DNA from: Halocaridina rubra
Lineage: Eukaryota; Arthropoda; Malacostraca; Decapoda; Atyidae
Assembly (NCBI GenBank): GCA_037179515.1
Contig: JAXCGZ010009463.1
Span: 105,001-169,000 of the forward strand
Reading direction: 5' to 3'
DNA: 64,000 nucleotides
Under the pieces are notes generated by a model, which was given only the letters and a program-made list of their open reading frames with translations, was not told where the DNA came from and did not search any database. Made by a program: the position numbers and the translations under genes. Positions 25,696-38,707 of the stretch are shown piece by piece (position 1 is the stretch's first letter; each line of letters begins with the position of its first letter).

Positions 25696-26605
25696 AGTTT
25701 TTTTTTCCTTCCTATTTTTATATCGATATTTTATCAGGACCCCTCATCCCAAGGTATGGTACAAATGGGTCAGGTTATAGCTCCTGCTAGAGGGAAGAGG
25801 TGGGGGGGGGATGATATTAAACGCATGGCTTCTTTCCTTCTCAGATAGGCCCGGCTAGCCTGTGGGAGTCGAACCATTTCGTTGGTATGAATTTTGCTAA
25901 TAATGGTCTGACTGTAATGGTCCAGTAACGTTCACAAATATATTCAGAGTTTGCTTACATATGCACAAAAACTCATGTGTACGCACAGTTAATAATGTCT
26001 AGAAACAAGCACGTTTATTTATCGCCACACCATATTGTATGGCCAGCATAAGTAACATATTTGAATATCATACCTGTATTATGAATGAGAAACCAATTTC
26101 ACACAAATTAAGTTTTTTTTAAATTTATTACTTATGTTTAAACCAATTTGTGTATGGGAATGGTGTACTGCCTGTTAAAGAAACGTTCCAATACGTCCTT
26201 TCTTCAACGTGTGTCACTTTAAATAATTTAAGTTTACTCACAGTTCTTCTCTAGTTTGCTTTTTTTTTCACTAAAGATAGACACATCCCAGTTATAAATA
26301 TTTAGAAGTAGTCTACCTGTCTTAGCTCATAACACGCACATTTATATATAAATAATACTTAAGTGTGTGTGTGTTTTCCCCATCCCCCATTTTTATTTTT
26401 ATTTTTTCTTTGGGGGGGGGTTGCACTCCTGCTCTCCTGCTCGCTTTTTAGATGTAGTTGCTTCCATAGTGAGGGTGAAGGTGGCGACGGTGTAATGGCA
26501 CTTGGTAGCTGCAACAACTGAGGGGATATTTTTTGATATATAGAAAGGGATAGAGAGAAAGAGAGACAGCGATGATGCTGATCATGATGATGGTGGTGTG
26601 GATAT

Positions 26606-26625
26606 TGATGGAGGTTGTCTTACAG
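26606..26625 (+). promoter_or_regulatory. Splice acceptor of exon C (weak pyrimidine tract)
   Basis: TTGATGGAGGTTGTCTTACAG: only a short pyrimidine run before AG at 26624-26625, preceded by a GATG/GTGG-rich stretch. Phase 1 is kept. Another AG further upstream cannot be excluded, but the first codon GGT fits the series. Confidence 0.65.
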
Positions 26626-27218
26626 GTGGCGGCGTCGGGGCCGGCCAGCAGCGGTGCCCTCTTTGCAACAAAGCCTTGAGTCGGTGGACCAGTCTGCGAC
26701 GCCATATTGAGGATAAGCACACGCAGGGGGGGGCGCACATCTGTCCTATCTGCCACCACGTGTATCGCACCAAGAACTCCCTCCACAACCACCTTAGCGT
26801 GTACCACCGAGGAGCTACTGGCACCAGAGGACGTCGAGGGCGCTATCCTTCATATACCGTCCTCTGCCCCACAAATGCCCATCAGCTGGCCGCTCTCAAA
26901 GCGGCTGCCCGGCACACCTTTCGGGAGATCGCTAATCTCTCTCACGACGCCGCAGCAGCCGCCGTCGCCTCCGCCACCACCACCGCTTCTTCTCAGGATG
27001 CTCTGGCGACTTCAACCACCGATAAGCCTTTGTCTTTAGCCTATTCTGGGTCTCTCGGAGATGTCGAAGACGGTCGTGATATGTTGCAAGAGACAGGAGG
27101 CTTTGAATCACTCTTGGGAACGGATTCGGAGATACCTGGCAGTCCATCGCACAGTTCTCATAATAGTAAAAATTCTACCCCGCAGAAGGAGATGGCTGTC
27201 GCTGAAATTATGGAATAG
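26626..27218 (+). CDS. Alternative terminal exon C: two C2H2 fingers, Ala/Ser-rich tail (Broad-like BTB-ZF)
   Basis: A GTCTTACAG acceptor ends at 26625 and the exon begins GT, completing a phase-1 codon (Gly if the previous base is G). It gives 197 residues. After GGVGAGQQR finger 1 begins at 26655 (C-X2-C-X12-H-X4-H); a 7-residue linker (TQGGAHI) precedes finger 2, which ends at 26807 in the signature YRTKNSLHNH..VYH. All eight ligands are present. A basic patch (RGRRGRYPS) follows. The tail of about 125 residues has an Ala-rich stretch (DAAAAAVASATTTASS) and ends in a Ser/Asn-rich segment before EMAVAEIME and TAG. The finger-1 helix (RWTSLRR) is the most different of the set, and its 7-residue linker is shared only with exon E. 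By family it is the DNA-binding module of one transcription-factor isoform. The acceptor is purine-rich upstream and may be weak. Confidence 0.87.
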
Positions 27219-27591
27219 CGATTGACGCCATCGATTCAGAATCAATGTTACTATATTCTGAAGACAAGTTTACCCATTAAAAGGGTTTTGGACGTCTCGT
27301 AAATATTGTTCGTCACAGTAAAACCTTTTTTTTATCTATTTATTTTTATATGTAATATTTAATGAGTATTCATGATCACCTTCCAAAACGAGAAACAATA
27401 ATATACAAATACAGTAGTGAGGAAAATGAGATTAAACATAATGATTATATGACTGAAGACGAGCATCTAGTTTGTCGATTACGTGTTCACACAAACTAGT
27501 AATAATAATATTAATGATACCTCAATAAGAAGTCTATTTTGTTACCTGAAGAATGGCTGTTTTTGTACTTAAGCATTGATGTTAAATACAC

Positions 27592-27597
27592 AATAAA
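27592..27597 (+). promoter_or_regulatory. Candidate poly(A) signal of exon C
   Basis: AATAAA 374 nt after the stop and upstream of the exon D acceptor, as required for alternative terminal exons. Confidence 0.45.
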
Positions 27598-27887
27598 TGG
27601 ACCTTTTTTATTTATTTATAACGAGACTGAAGTCATGAATGAAAGGCATAAATATGTTTCTTGAATGGTGACGTCTTATCTGTTTGTAAATCAATATTAT
27701 AAGCCCGGAAACAGTTTTTGTGCTGATATTTTCAGTGGTGACAAGTATTAAAAGAAGAATAATACCCAAATACAGACGAGATCGGACAATGATAGTTATC
27801 ATGATGATGCCTATTAGTGATAAATGTAAAAAAAAAAAAAAAACTGCCATGTGTGTGTTTTTGAGTGAATGTTTTAAAGGAAGCTTT

Positions 27888-27909
27888 ACATGCGTCATTG
27901 TCGTTGCAG
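27888..27909 (+). promoter_or_regulatory. Splice acceptor of exon D
   Basis: ATGCGTCATTGTCGTTGCAG with AG at 27908-27909. Its GTTGCAG core matches that of exon A. Phase 1. Confidence 0.7.
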
Positions 27910-28655
27910 GCGTCCCATTGGTGTCAACACCGTCTTCGGTGTCGCCAGCGTTTGCACCACCATTTACATCTTCGTCCCAGACGTCGTCATCGTTGTTAGG
28001 CGTCGGTGGGGCAACCCTGGATGGAGTCAACAACAGCAGCAGCATCAACAACAACAACAAAGGCCTCAAGAGTGGTGGTGGTAGTAGCTTTGGAACTGGA
28101 GGCCGGAAGATGGCTGCTACTTTTAACCGGACTATGATGGTTATGGGTAGAAGTAGCAATGGCAGCAACGCGAAAATCAGTGATGGTAGTAATAGTAGTA
28201 GTAGTAGTATTAATAGTGGCTTGTGGGTGGGGGCTCAGTGCCCTTTATGTTTCAAAGTGTTGCGTGACAAATATAAACTAAGAACTCATATGGCCGACAT
28301 TCATTCTGCTGTTCAGCACGTGTTCACCTGTCCAGTGTGCAACCGAGTGTACAAGACCAAAAATACGCTCACTAATCATATCAGTTTGTCACACAGAGGA
28401 TACACTAAGAAGAAACAGAATCAGTATCATTCTACCTCCTCCTCTTCCTCCTCCTCCTCCTCTATCTCGCAGCCTCCATCTCATAATCCCCCTCCACCAC
28501 AATCCCAGGCCCACACCGCTGCCCATTCTACTACCCACTACCACCGCCAACAGCAGCATAAACATCATGTCAGTCAACCAAGCAGCAGCAACAAACAGCA
28601 AAATCATCAACAAAAGCAGCTACTGCTGCCTGAGCAGCAGACACTACAACATTAG
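27910..28655 (+). CDS. Alternative terminal exon D: Ser/Asn-rich linker, two C2H2 fingers, Gln/His/Ser-rich tail (Broad-like BTB-ZF)
   Basis: The acceptor CATTGTCGTTGCAG ends at 27909 and the exon starts GC, a phase-1 codon (Gly if preceded by G). It is the longest exon at 248 residues. About 110 low-complexity residues rich in Ser, Asn, Thr and Gly precede finger 1 at 28239 (C-X2-C-X12-H-X4-H). An 8-residue linker and finger 2 follow, ending at 28394; all ligands are intact. The RGYTKKKQNQ basic patch leads to a poly-Ser block, a Pro/His segment and a Gln-rich end (KQQNHQQKQLLLPEQQ), then TAG. AATAAA follows at 28714. The finger-1 helix is DKYKLRT and finger 2 is KTKNTLTN. The frame happens to be open upstream into the intron to 27720, but the aligned start of the other exons favours the acceptor at 27909. 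Likely a nuclear transcription-factor isoform; the disordered tail may act in activation or repression (inference). Confidence 0.86.
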
Positions 28656-28713
28656 GCTTAATATTAGACTGCTTTTGTTTCTCGTCGAGATAAACATAAT
28701 ATAAAAGATAAAC

Positions 28714-28719
28714 AATAAA
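28714..28719 (+). promoter_or_regulatory. Candidate poly(A) signal of exon D
   Basis: AATAAA 59 nt after the stop in A-rich sequence. Confidence 0.4.
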
Positions 28720-28997
28720 ATAGAACTGAATAATGGAGGTGCCAGAGTAAGTCTGTGACGTAATGATATTATCACACGTATACGATTTAAACCACATGAG
28801 GGTATGATATTATATATATACAATGTAAGGAGATTATTTATATAAATGTAAATATATAATGAATGTGGCAGTTTAGAAACACCATATTTTTTGTTGTGTG
28901 GAGTAAATAAGAGAAAAACCTTAAAAAAAAAAGTGAGATCTAATTTTGTACTATTCTTCGAAAAGGTAATTTTATACTTTGAGATACATGGGGAGAA

Positions 28998-29116
<119 letters not shown>

Positions 29117-29150
29117 TAACACTGAACTGTTACCATACAGCCTAAAATGG

Positions 29151-29418
<268 letters not shown>

Positions 29419-29495
29419 TTTTTCAAAAGCATTTTTGGAGATCGCAAGTTGCATGAAATGGATGGCCATAAACAAGATATTTATTTTCAGGTTCC

Positions 29496-29497
<2 letters not shown>

Positions 29498-29540
<43 letters not shown>

Positions 29541-29616
29541 CACTATACCTGTTTTGCAGTTTTTTTTTAAGTAATAGAAGAAACATGTATAATGTACATT
29601 ATTTATTATTATTATA

Positions 29617-29666
<50 letters not shown>
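29498..29666. repeat. Poly(T) run and (TTA)n array
   Basis: About 43 T at 29498-29540, then a TTA array at 29600-29666 with one interruption. Confidence 0.93.
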
Positions 29667-30273
29667 GTGGTCTATGCACTTGGGGGTACCGTGTGCCAAT
29701 TACTTTATTAATCTTGTCAATCGCCAGCAAAACGCTCCCCTGAGTGTGTTCATCCCGGTGTGCTGGTGTTTGTACAATATGCATGTATGTGATTACCTGT
29801 GTATGTATGTATACTCGTGAGTTTATTCTGGATGTATGTATATAATTCTTCCCGTTTCATGTGTTCCATTTCATCGATCGAGGGAGGAATAACGACAAAC
29901 ATGTCTCGGTGTCTATTTTTCTAGAATTTTTCCCCCAGGGAAAAATTTCCCACAAACTTAGTTTTGGTTGGTTCAGTTCCTAATAATTAAATGCATTACT
30001 ATATTTAACTTACTTGCTAATTAGCTACGGTTACTTTTTACCCTTAACGTAGCGACACTTTCTTTGCCACGATAGTAAGTTTGATTTTTCATTTTTTAAG
30101 CATTCCTGGTGATAATTTTATGATAATTTTAGAATTGAAAGTAATTTGTATGTATTTTCATAAATCGTAGGAAACAGTGAAAGTTCTTTTATACTAATCT
30201 GTAGTAGTTTGCTTCCAATTATAAAATGCGTTGCACTTCCAAACTTTAACCCTTAAAGCTTAGACCATTGGAA

Positions 30274-30390
30274 GACTGCAATCTTGCCCAAGCACAATGT
30301 GTGTATGGGGAGTGAAGCGAGACTTGGTCATTTGAGGATTGCAATCTTGCCCAAGTACGTTGTGTGGAGTGGAGCCAGACTCCTACTTAA
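30274..30390. repeat. Two-copy direct repeat, offset 63 bp
   Basis: TGCAATCTTGCCCAAGCACA at about 30277 recurs as TTGCAATCTTGCCCAAGTACG 63 bp later. Both are followed by a TGTGTG...GGAGTG.AGC.AGACT segment. Confidence 0.65.
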
Positions 30391-31641
30391 ACACCGGTCG
30401 CCCTCTATCCACAATTTTGCTTTCTGCGGTGGCAGTTATCTACGGTCCAAAAGAGTAATTCCATACATAAACAACTTTCACATAAGTTTTATGATAGTAT
30501 ATTGATAGCTATTGTTAATTTCTTTAATTGTGCCTATTTTATGTATCATTGATAAGTATGTACAGGGGGAAAATGTGAAGTATTTAGGGTTCTTACTGTC
30601 CATGCTTACAAGTATCCATGGGGGGATCTTTGGACCCATTCCTCATGGACGAGGGAGGGGAACACTATAGTTTTGTATCTCCCCCCGCTATATTTTCAGA
30701 TTTTATGGTCAGCAGATTACAGGAATGCAAAATACATAATAATGTTATTTGTGATTAATAGGCGATCATACCTCCCAAAAACGTATCGTAATGGAACAGT
30801 ATGCAAACGTCGAAAGAATAGGCTATACGGCTTTCCCGGTATGTATAGCTTCAAATAGTCTTATACGAGAGCATAGAAAATTATATATAAACAGTATATA
30901 ATTACACAATAGAAGTTCCTAGCTTATACAGTTAAATTTCTTTAATTTCAACAGTTCCAGATGAGTTGTTGATATTGTGGTCAAATTGGAAAAAGCCAAT
31001 TTCTTTACATAATGGAGTTATCAAGTGGGCCTGTACTGGTTAGATAATCTTTGAATTAAAGTTGACGTTTATTATTGTCGTATCAGAGTAAATATAATTT
31101 AATGAGCACTGAGTTACACTCAAGATCCCCAAGTTTATTTCCTTTTGCGCGATGGCTGCATGCCCATTGGATGTATGTAGAACTTTGAAAAAAAAAAAAA
31201 AATGGGTCATACTAGAATGAGCCTTCTGACAAAGAATAGACATGCAAAAGAGTCAACCTGTCTCAAAGAAGCTACAGACCATGGCATAACATTTAGAATA
31301 TCCTCTTGGACAAAAAATATCCGTGAAGGAGTATAGATAGAGAATGGCTTTTAAAAATTTGACCGATGTTGCTTATAGCGATCTCTGAATTATTGCGCTC
31401 CTGTAAGGTCTGCAGTGATTGATTTATCAGTTGTATACGATTTTATACTTAGTCAGGTGAAAAGATAAAGGAATGGACTCTCTAGATTTTACGGTTAGAT
31501 AGTAACTATAATGACCATAGTAATATTGAAGATAGTGAAAAGGGTCTCTTAGCCATTAGCTTTCTACTATTATACCATTAAACTTTTAATTTAGGTAATA
31601 TTAAGCATTATTATTATATTTCCATTACTGTATTATCATCC

Positions 31642-31685
<44 letters not shown>
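31642..31685. repeat. (TTA)n microsatellite
   Basis: About 44 bp of TTA, continuing imperfectly to about 31705. Confidence 0.93.
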
Positions 31686-31695
<10 letters not shown>

Positions 31696-33239
31696 TTGTT
31701 ATTATTTTAATTGATATTATTATCACTGGTTTTGCCGTGTATGTAGTCATTTATTTTCCTTAATGAAAACTCTGGGCTTCACTTTCATTTTAATTTTGAT
31801 GACTTTATTTCGCATTTGAATTCGCTGAAAAGAGTATTACTTGTTACATTATTTTGTATTTTAATTGTTTGAAAATTATTATTCAAATGTAACTTATCAG
31901 TATTAAAAAGGTGATTCATTCATTTCTTTTTTGGCAGTTGCCATTTCTTTCACGCTGGGGCTTTGGAAAAAACAAAATCAAATGCCTATCATTGAAATTT
32001 TAAGAGCTCCAAGCTCATTATTTTGTTATATGATAAAGAAAATGTATATAAAAGCACAAAGAAGCTGCGACCAGGCCCCACACATTGTCAAAACCAGAAT
32101 AAAAATGAAAGAAAGTGTCGTGCAGTGAACTTATTCTGTCCAATCTTGAGCCAAGAGGCTGAGGCCGCTACCAATGCTTGAACATCAAAATCTCGCCCCG
32201 TTTGGCTCGGGACTGACCGGAGTAGGTACGTTGTATCGCCAGCGTAAGTAGATTCATCATATCACATATAATGCTTTTCTAGTTCATAGGCAGGGTTATT
32301 ATTTCTCTTCGTAATTATTTAGGAGGTATTTCATGTCCCAATTTGTTTTATATAGAATTCATTTAGTGAAGAAATATTCTTATTGTTTTTCGTATGCATA
32401 TTTTTAGCACGATAAATTTGGGAGCTGCTCTTTCAGGAGATTTGTTGGCCAGTAACAACCACCAGGATACTCAGGTCGAGTTTATTATTTTTACTCTATC
32501 AGTAATAATTAGCTTTGCATTATTATTATTATTATTTCTATTATTACTGCAAATTGTTCCTGTATCGTGACTGAGCTGCTGGAGAATTAAAGTCGTTCAC
32601 TGAAGATGAGAAAAAGGTTTTAATAAGCATGTTTTGTATACAGTATAAACACTTCTAATATCGCAAATTTTGCGTTTTCTGGAATGGTACATTTGGTTTT
32701 ATTAATTTCAATATACATGACTGGATTCATACACCGCTGTTTTGCACTGTATATTATGTTTAAAACGATTATATTTTCTTTTTACTCTTTTGACTATTGT
32801 AACGCTGGAGGAGAGTTTGCACATTTCCAGACATGCTTATGTCCCAGAGAGCTTGCCACTCCTTGATCTCAGTCTAACGTCATTTTAACTCATGGATTAC
32901 TCTATTTCATTATAATTAATTATTATTATTTTCTGCTATATTTATTGAAGGGTTTATATTTCCATAAGTTCAGCACTGGAATTATAATTTTATTTCATGC
33001 TGGAATACCTCATTATATAGTTAGTTGTTTTAATTAATGATGGTCCTAAAGTCGATGGAACTAGCAGCTACCCAAACTTGGATCTCAAAGGGTCACAAAC
33101 AGTTGGTAATCTCAGTGATTTGATGGTGAGACTGTCCTTATGTATTTGTTTTCTGAAGAATATTCTAAACCTTATGACCTTTTCTGACCCAGTTTTAAAC
33201 TCGCATAAACATATCATGATCTGTTTTAACCCATTTTGA

Positions 33240-33790
33240 GACAGATTTTGAAACCTTGACCTAACTCATCCGAACCTCTTTTGATTATTCCAAATAAATG
33301 TGAAACAAATTTTCTAACCCAGTTCTAACTCATCCTAAGCCCTGCGGATTTATTCCAACTGAACATGAGCTATTTAACTCAGTCCTAACTCATCCAAACT
33401 TCTGCTATGATAAAATAAATACATTATTACATGTGAAAACATAAACACATTTCACACACGCATAAGGCACTTTTTTTAATCTGTCCTAACTAATCCAAAT
33501 CTTTGCTTCTCTGTTGCTATCGCACAACCTTTATGATAAAGTCTTAATTCATTCAAACGTATCCTAATTTCTACCAATCACACACTTATCCGAGCTTGTG
33601 ATGTATTCCAATCAAACAACTTTTTCAGTCCTAACACATCCATACTTAATATATATTGCTATCAAACGTGAAACAACTTGTCTGACATAGCCTTGACTCA
33701 TCTTGACCCAACCATGCATGAGACATACCTCTGACTAGGTTATAAGTCATCCGAGTCTATCTCGAATCTTCCAACTGGACTAACTCCTTT
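33240..33790. repeat. Degenerate minisatellite, period about 60 bp
   Basis: A phrase like CAGTCCTAACTCATCCAAAC recurs with its core near 33261, 33325, 33385, 33486, 33543, 33631, 33692 and 33742. Typical spacing is 57-64 bp, with longer steps where sequence is inserted. Between cores the phrase 'TTCCAA.(C/T)..A(A/C).TGAAACAA' recurs. Strong divergence indicates an old array. Confidence 0.72.
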
Positions 33791-35072
33791 ACATTCCATT
33801 AAAATGTAATGGAGTTTTTGTAACAAAGAGATTTAGAGGATGTCCACTTAGAAAGCCGCTTTGGACTAGCTTCATAAGAAAAGCTAATGACATGGATTTT
33901 AATAGCATTAATTAATATAGACGTCACCATACACATGCAGATGCTGTCGTAAGTCTTCCACCCTGTGAGTCTGCCTTAGTGGATTACGCATTGTATACCA
34001 TTTAAAATTTTTTATTATATCATGTCTTGGACAGAAGATTCAATTTTTTTTATCAACCTATTTACTAATCTTGAAGCATTTTGGCTTGAACTTAGCAGAT
34101 GACCACCTCATCCAAAAAAAGAAACCAGTATCCAAATCACTGTCATTGCTGAACTAACGTGACCCATCTCACCTGAGCCTTTTGTGACATAGAATTCTTC
34201 ACTAATTGTCGTAGTGGCTTCAGTATTTTTGTATGTTGTAGTAGTTTTGTAAAATGTATCTTTTTTCCGAGTACATTAGGTATTTTTTTAGATGAAACGT
34301 TTTTGGGAAGGGCTTCTTCTGAACCCGTTATTATTATTATTGTATATTCAAAGTACATTTGGAAATAAAATAAAGGCCTCGTGCGCATTATTTTACCTAA
34401 TAAATATTGAGATACATGATGTTTTTCTCTAACCTGTTATCAGTATAAATGCAAGGCCCTTGTAAAGATGAGAAACCACCTTAATCCCAAATAAAGTTAA
34501 CTGACTCAGTACATTATTAGGTTAGGCTGGGTGACTTGCCATGTAAATATGAATATCTCTAGAACACCCTGAGGGTTACGTTACTGTTCTTTACAACACC
34601 CTATTTCTGTCGTAAGGGAAATATATATATTATCGATTAGAAAGCTGTGTCACTAACCCCTGGAAGCCGCTTTTACCGAGCTCTTCTCAATGAAAGAAGT
34701 ATAGCTTAGAAAGCTATACATTTGTTGATATTTTCTCTTGTTCCTTCTTTGTATATTATTGCCTTTGCTGTTTATGTATTACTTTCTTGCTTGATGTATT
34801 CATTTTCTACAAAAAAAAATTGGGCCTTCATCCTTACCTTGTTAGGAGACTCATCTTAAAAGTGACTTAATTGAAATAAATATTTTTCCTCTCTGCATCA
34901 AGTCATTACATAACATCTTTATGTATGGACGGTCTCCAGAAGTCTCTCGTAATTGCAGTTAAGGAAGAGAGATTTTTTTTCTTTTACTTTTGATAGCTTC
35001 TTGGGAATGAATTGAGCTTATATTGTTATGATGATTACTAAAGGAAATATTTTTTACCGGCGCTTGAAAGGG

Positions 35073-35275
<203 letters not shown>

Positions 35276-36072
35276 GTTTCTCTGTAGCTCTGCTTGGAAT
35301 TATGAGATGTGTTTGTTTTATTTGATCTACAAATATCATGTTACTTTCTGTGAACATCAACTCACACTCAATCAAAAGTGGCAATACGGTAAGTCATATT
35401 TAAATAGGGGAAAAGCGCTCTTGACTTCCTTCCCTCTGAAGTCTTAAAATATGTTTACTAAGTCATTAAACCGATTTATTTGTTTTTTTTTATTTTATTT
35501 ATTGTCTTTAGATGGTACCTTGGTGTGATTCCTCGCTTTTAAAAACAAATCCAGGTAAAATTGTAATAGGTTAAATCTAACCTAACCTAACTTGTGACTT
35601 TATTAGCGACCACGTTGAAAAAACACTTGACTGGTCGAATGAGAATGCTTTCGAAGGGAAATTTATGTTGTATAATACGAGCAATGTAAAATTGCGTAAG
35701 ATATGTTTAAGTTTCCTACCCGTTGTAGTATTGCTTATACTTAACTGATAACCTTATTATTCATTTTGAGTTTATTTTCACCGGGGTTTAATTTCTGACA
35801 GTTAGGAATTGTTTGCTATATTTTAAAAAAATGAAAATAATAACTTTTTCATAAATGCCATTTTCCAAAGACGAATCATATAAAAGAAGCAATAATCATC
35901 CGTATTCCTTCGTTTTGACTGAGAACCAAAAAAACTGCAAATCCTTCAAGGGAAGAAAATCAATAGCTGGCGGCCCCTTCATTCCCTCTCTCTGCAAATC
36001 CTCAAAGAAATTTCTGATGGAAGTTAGAGAGATTCTGTACCCCCACGTAATGAGTCGTACAGTAAGGATTAG

Positions 36073-36300
36073 GGCCCGATATTTTAAACAGTGTAAACCT
36101 AGGATACCATATTGTTCGTTAGCTAGACACACTAATGGATTTCATAAACGCATCTGACGCGGTTCTGTGTATAGCTAGGATCCCCCAGGGGGATCCTAGC
36201 CATACAAAGAACCACGTCAGATAAGTTTATGAAATCTATCTGTGTTTGTCTAGCCAACTAACATATTATCCTAGGTTTACACTGTTAAAGAAATCGGGCC
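36073..36300. mobile_element. MITE-like full-length palindrome, family M1, copy 2
   Basis: Same architecture and length as 6658-6886: ends GGCCCGAT... and ...AAATCGGGCC, inner CGCATCTGACGCGGTTCTGTG answered by an altered complement, and a near-perfect centre GGATCCCCCAGGGGGATCC. Two diverged copies in one 64 kb window suggest a family of high copy number. An open frame crossing it is a by-product. Confidence 0.88.
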
Positions 36301-37267
36301 AAGGTGTTAATACTCTGGATATACGTAGTTCCATTCCCTCAAATATGGATCATACAGCTTCTCATGGCCAAAGTTGTGGTAGGAAAAAAAAAGTTTTTGT
36401 TTAACTGTTGCTTTTTTTACCCTTGAGGGTAGCGTCTGTCAACTTGTCTTCCTCAGTGAGTCTGCCATTTAATGTGTGAGGTCTATGAGAAACAAACTCT
36501 TCACAAGGTTTTGCTTCGATGAAATTATATCGCTGTTTAAGAAAGGGAAGAAAATTTGGAATTTTATGTTTTTCCTCCCATAGAGTCCTGAATACCTCGA
36601 CAAAGCTCTTCTGACTTTTTTTTTAATTTTTTTATTCCCCATCCGATGGTTTGTCAGCCTTTAAATTGCAGTCTGGAAGCTATTTTTAATCTCTTTCTCT
36701 AGACTTTGGCCCGAGCCTTTGAGCCCCTGCTTCTGAGGTTGCTCTACTAACACCCCAATTTTAGGGTGAGAGAAATAGAGAAAGAGTTGTGGAGGGAATG
36801 TCGAGACAAAAAAAAAGTATTGGTAAAGAAAGATCAATTACCCGATCTGCTAGGTAGTTCGTTCTCATTAAATTCTTGGTGTACTGGATAGTGTTACAGT
36901 TAGGAAAAAAAAAATATCACGCATAGTAACTTTCAGTTTGCGCCGAGGCATTGTTAGAGATAGAACAATACTCCACGATGTATTTTTTGCTTTTACTTAC
37001 AGAGAGTTAACCAAGAGAAGCGAAACTTAATGCTAGGCTTTTAAGACCCCAGAAATTAACTCAAGCGAATCGGCCGACGATAAAGAATTAAGGGAAGAGT
37101 TAAAAGGCTAGATTTGATAAAACGTAAATCATTTATTTGCGTTTCGGGGTTGCAGTAGCTAATAATTAGAGTACAAAAAACTAATTATTCACTTAATAAT
37201 TCCTCTTATTAGAGCGATGGCTGTGTCAAAGCAATAAACTTTTCTTTGTGCTAGAACAATTTAAAGT

Positions 37268-37370
37268 ACGGAATTCCCAGTCACCTTGCTCCGCCCCCTT
37301 TATTTGACTTACAACACGCAAGGGAACACGGAGGAGGTATTCTTAACCCCCCCCTTAGGGGAAAGACGTA
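37268..37370 (+). repeat. Dispersed repeat S4, copy 2 (3' part)
   Basis: CCTTGCTCCGCCCCCTTTAT, ACAACACGCAAGGGAACACG and GTATTCTTAACCCCC follow the order seen at 50.15-50.26 kb (CTCGCTCCGCCCCATTTAAT, ACGACACGCAGGGGAACACG, GTATTCTTACCCCC). Confidence 0.7.
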
Positions 37371-37707
37371 TTATGCAGTATATATTGAATCCTTAGATAT
37401 TTATGCAATACTTTATTGCATCGTGCATTTCGTTTTTGTAATAAAATAAAACTTACTCATAGCTTTTTCAGTTTAGAATGAACAATACCGTTTACACGAA
37501 AAGACGTGATTATTTATTTGAACAGACGTGATTATTTCGTACTACAAATAAAAATGATTTTACTTTTCATAACTTCTCAGGAAAACATCATGGAAATTTG
37601 AATAAGTTTTACTGTCCTGTACAAATTTCAGGATTTTTTATATTTGATTTCACATTTTATCTAAGCTGTCTTTTCAGTCACGTGTACTTTTACATTTTAT
37701 ATATGCA

Positions 37708-37709
<2 letters not shown>

Positions 37710-37796
<87 letters not shown>
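37710..37796. repeat. (TA)n microsatellite
   Basis: About 87 bp of TA. Confidence 0.97.
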
Positions 37797-37801
<5 letters not shown>

Positions 37802-37964
37802 ATGGTTGGGGGATTGGACAATAACTTTATTCTTTATATTTTTTGTGTGTGACGCTGGGGTGCCCCCCAAAATAATTGCCCTTATCGGGCTCTGGCGCCA
37901 AGAAAACATTTAAGAATAGGTAGCAGCTTAAGAACATGGAAGAAATAAGAAAATTATAATTATG

Positions 37965-38045
37965 ATGAGATAGAAAACATAGAGAACAGATTGTGAGTGT
38001 TTTGACTAGTCAGATGTGAAGGGATAATACGAGAAGTGTAACGAA
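37965..38045 (+). repeat. Dispersed repeat S6, copy 2
   Basis: Matches 12500-12600 over a TAGTCAGATGTGAAGGGATA core and flanking GAGAACAGAT. Confidence 0.5.
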
Positions 38046-38555
38046 TACGTAGCATCATAGATATAGGTACTGATGAACGCAAAAAAAGCAATTTGTGCGT
38101 TTTCGTATAATATATAATATCCTTAAAGGATGGAAGAGGTATACTGATTTTTCTTTGAATACCATAGAAGAAAGCAAAAAATGATTTTTTTTTATTATTT
38201 ATGCAGATCAGTATTGATAATAAAAAAGTACACTATAATATGTACCAAAAATACAGTGTGGTAGGGTAGGTTGTTTATTTATTTATTTATTTTGCTTTTA
38301 TAAGAACATATTAATGGCTATTAAATATTCATAATCCTTTTACCGAGACATGGATTTATTCACTTATATTCTTTTATGAGATTCCTAGTTGTATGTTCGT
38401 TTAAGTGGTCCTAAAACAGTTTTAAGTGGCATTTCATATTTCGTTTATTATCTTGCATGTAGTCTGATACGGTCATTTCCCGTTGCGGTGTGCAGTTTAA
38501 TAGCAGGAATTACTCGACGGAAATTATGAAACATGATCTCTGTAGCGCCGTTGTT

Positions 38556-38626
38556 GAGAGAGAGAGAGAGAGAGAGAAATAATAGAATGCCTTTGTTCCA
38601 CAAAGTATACAGTGGGTATATTTTGT

Positions 38627-38695
<69 letters not shown>
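38556..38695. repeat. (GA)n and (TA)n arrays
   Basis: GA at 38556-38577 (about 22 bp) and TA at 38632-38695. Confidence 0.95.

Positions 38696-38707
<12 letters not shown>

Larger units (their letters stand above)
27219..27909. other. Short spacer between exons C and D
   Basis: 691 bp containing the 3' UTR of C, its AATAAA at 27592, and the intron leading to D. There are no large repeats; this is the only close exon pair in the window. Confidence 0.6.

Noticed and set aside
27720..27909. Upstream extension of exon D's frame
   Set aside because: Open by chance. The TTGCAG acceptor at 27909 gives the same phase and junction codon as the other exons, and the extension is Lys/Met/Ile-rich with an A-run.
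35855..36157. 100-codon + strand frame
   Set aside because: Its end runs into the M1 palindrome and it has no domain; treated as chance.
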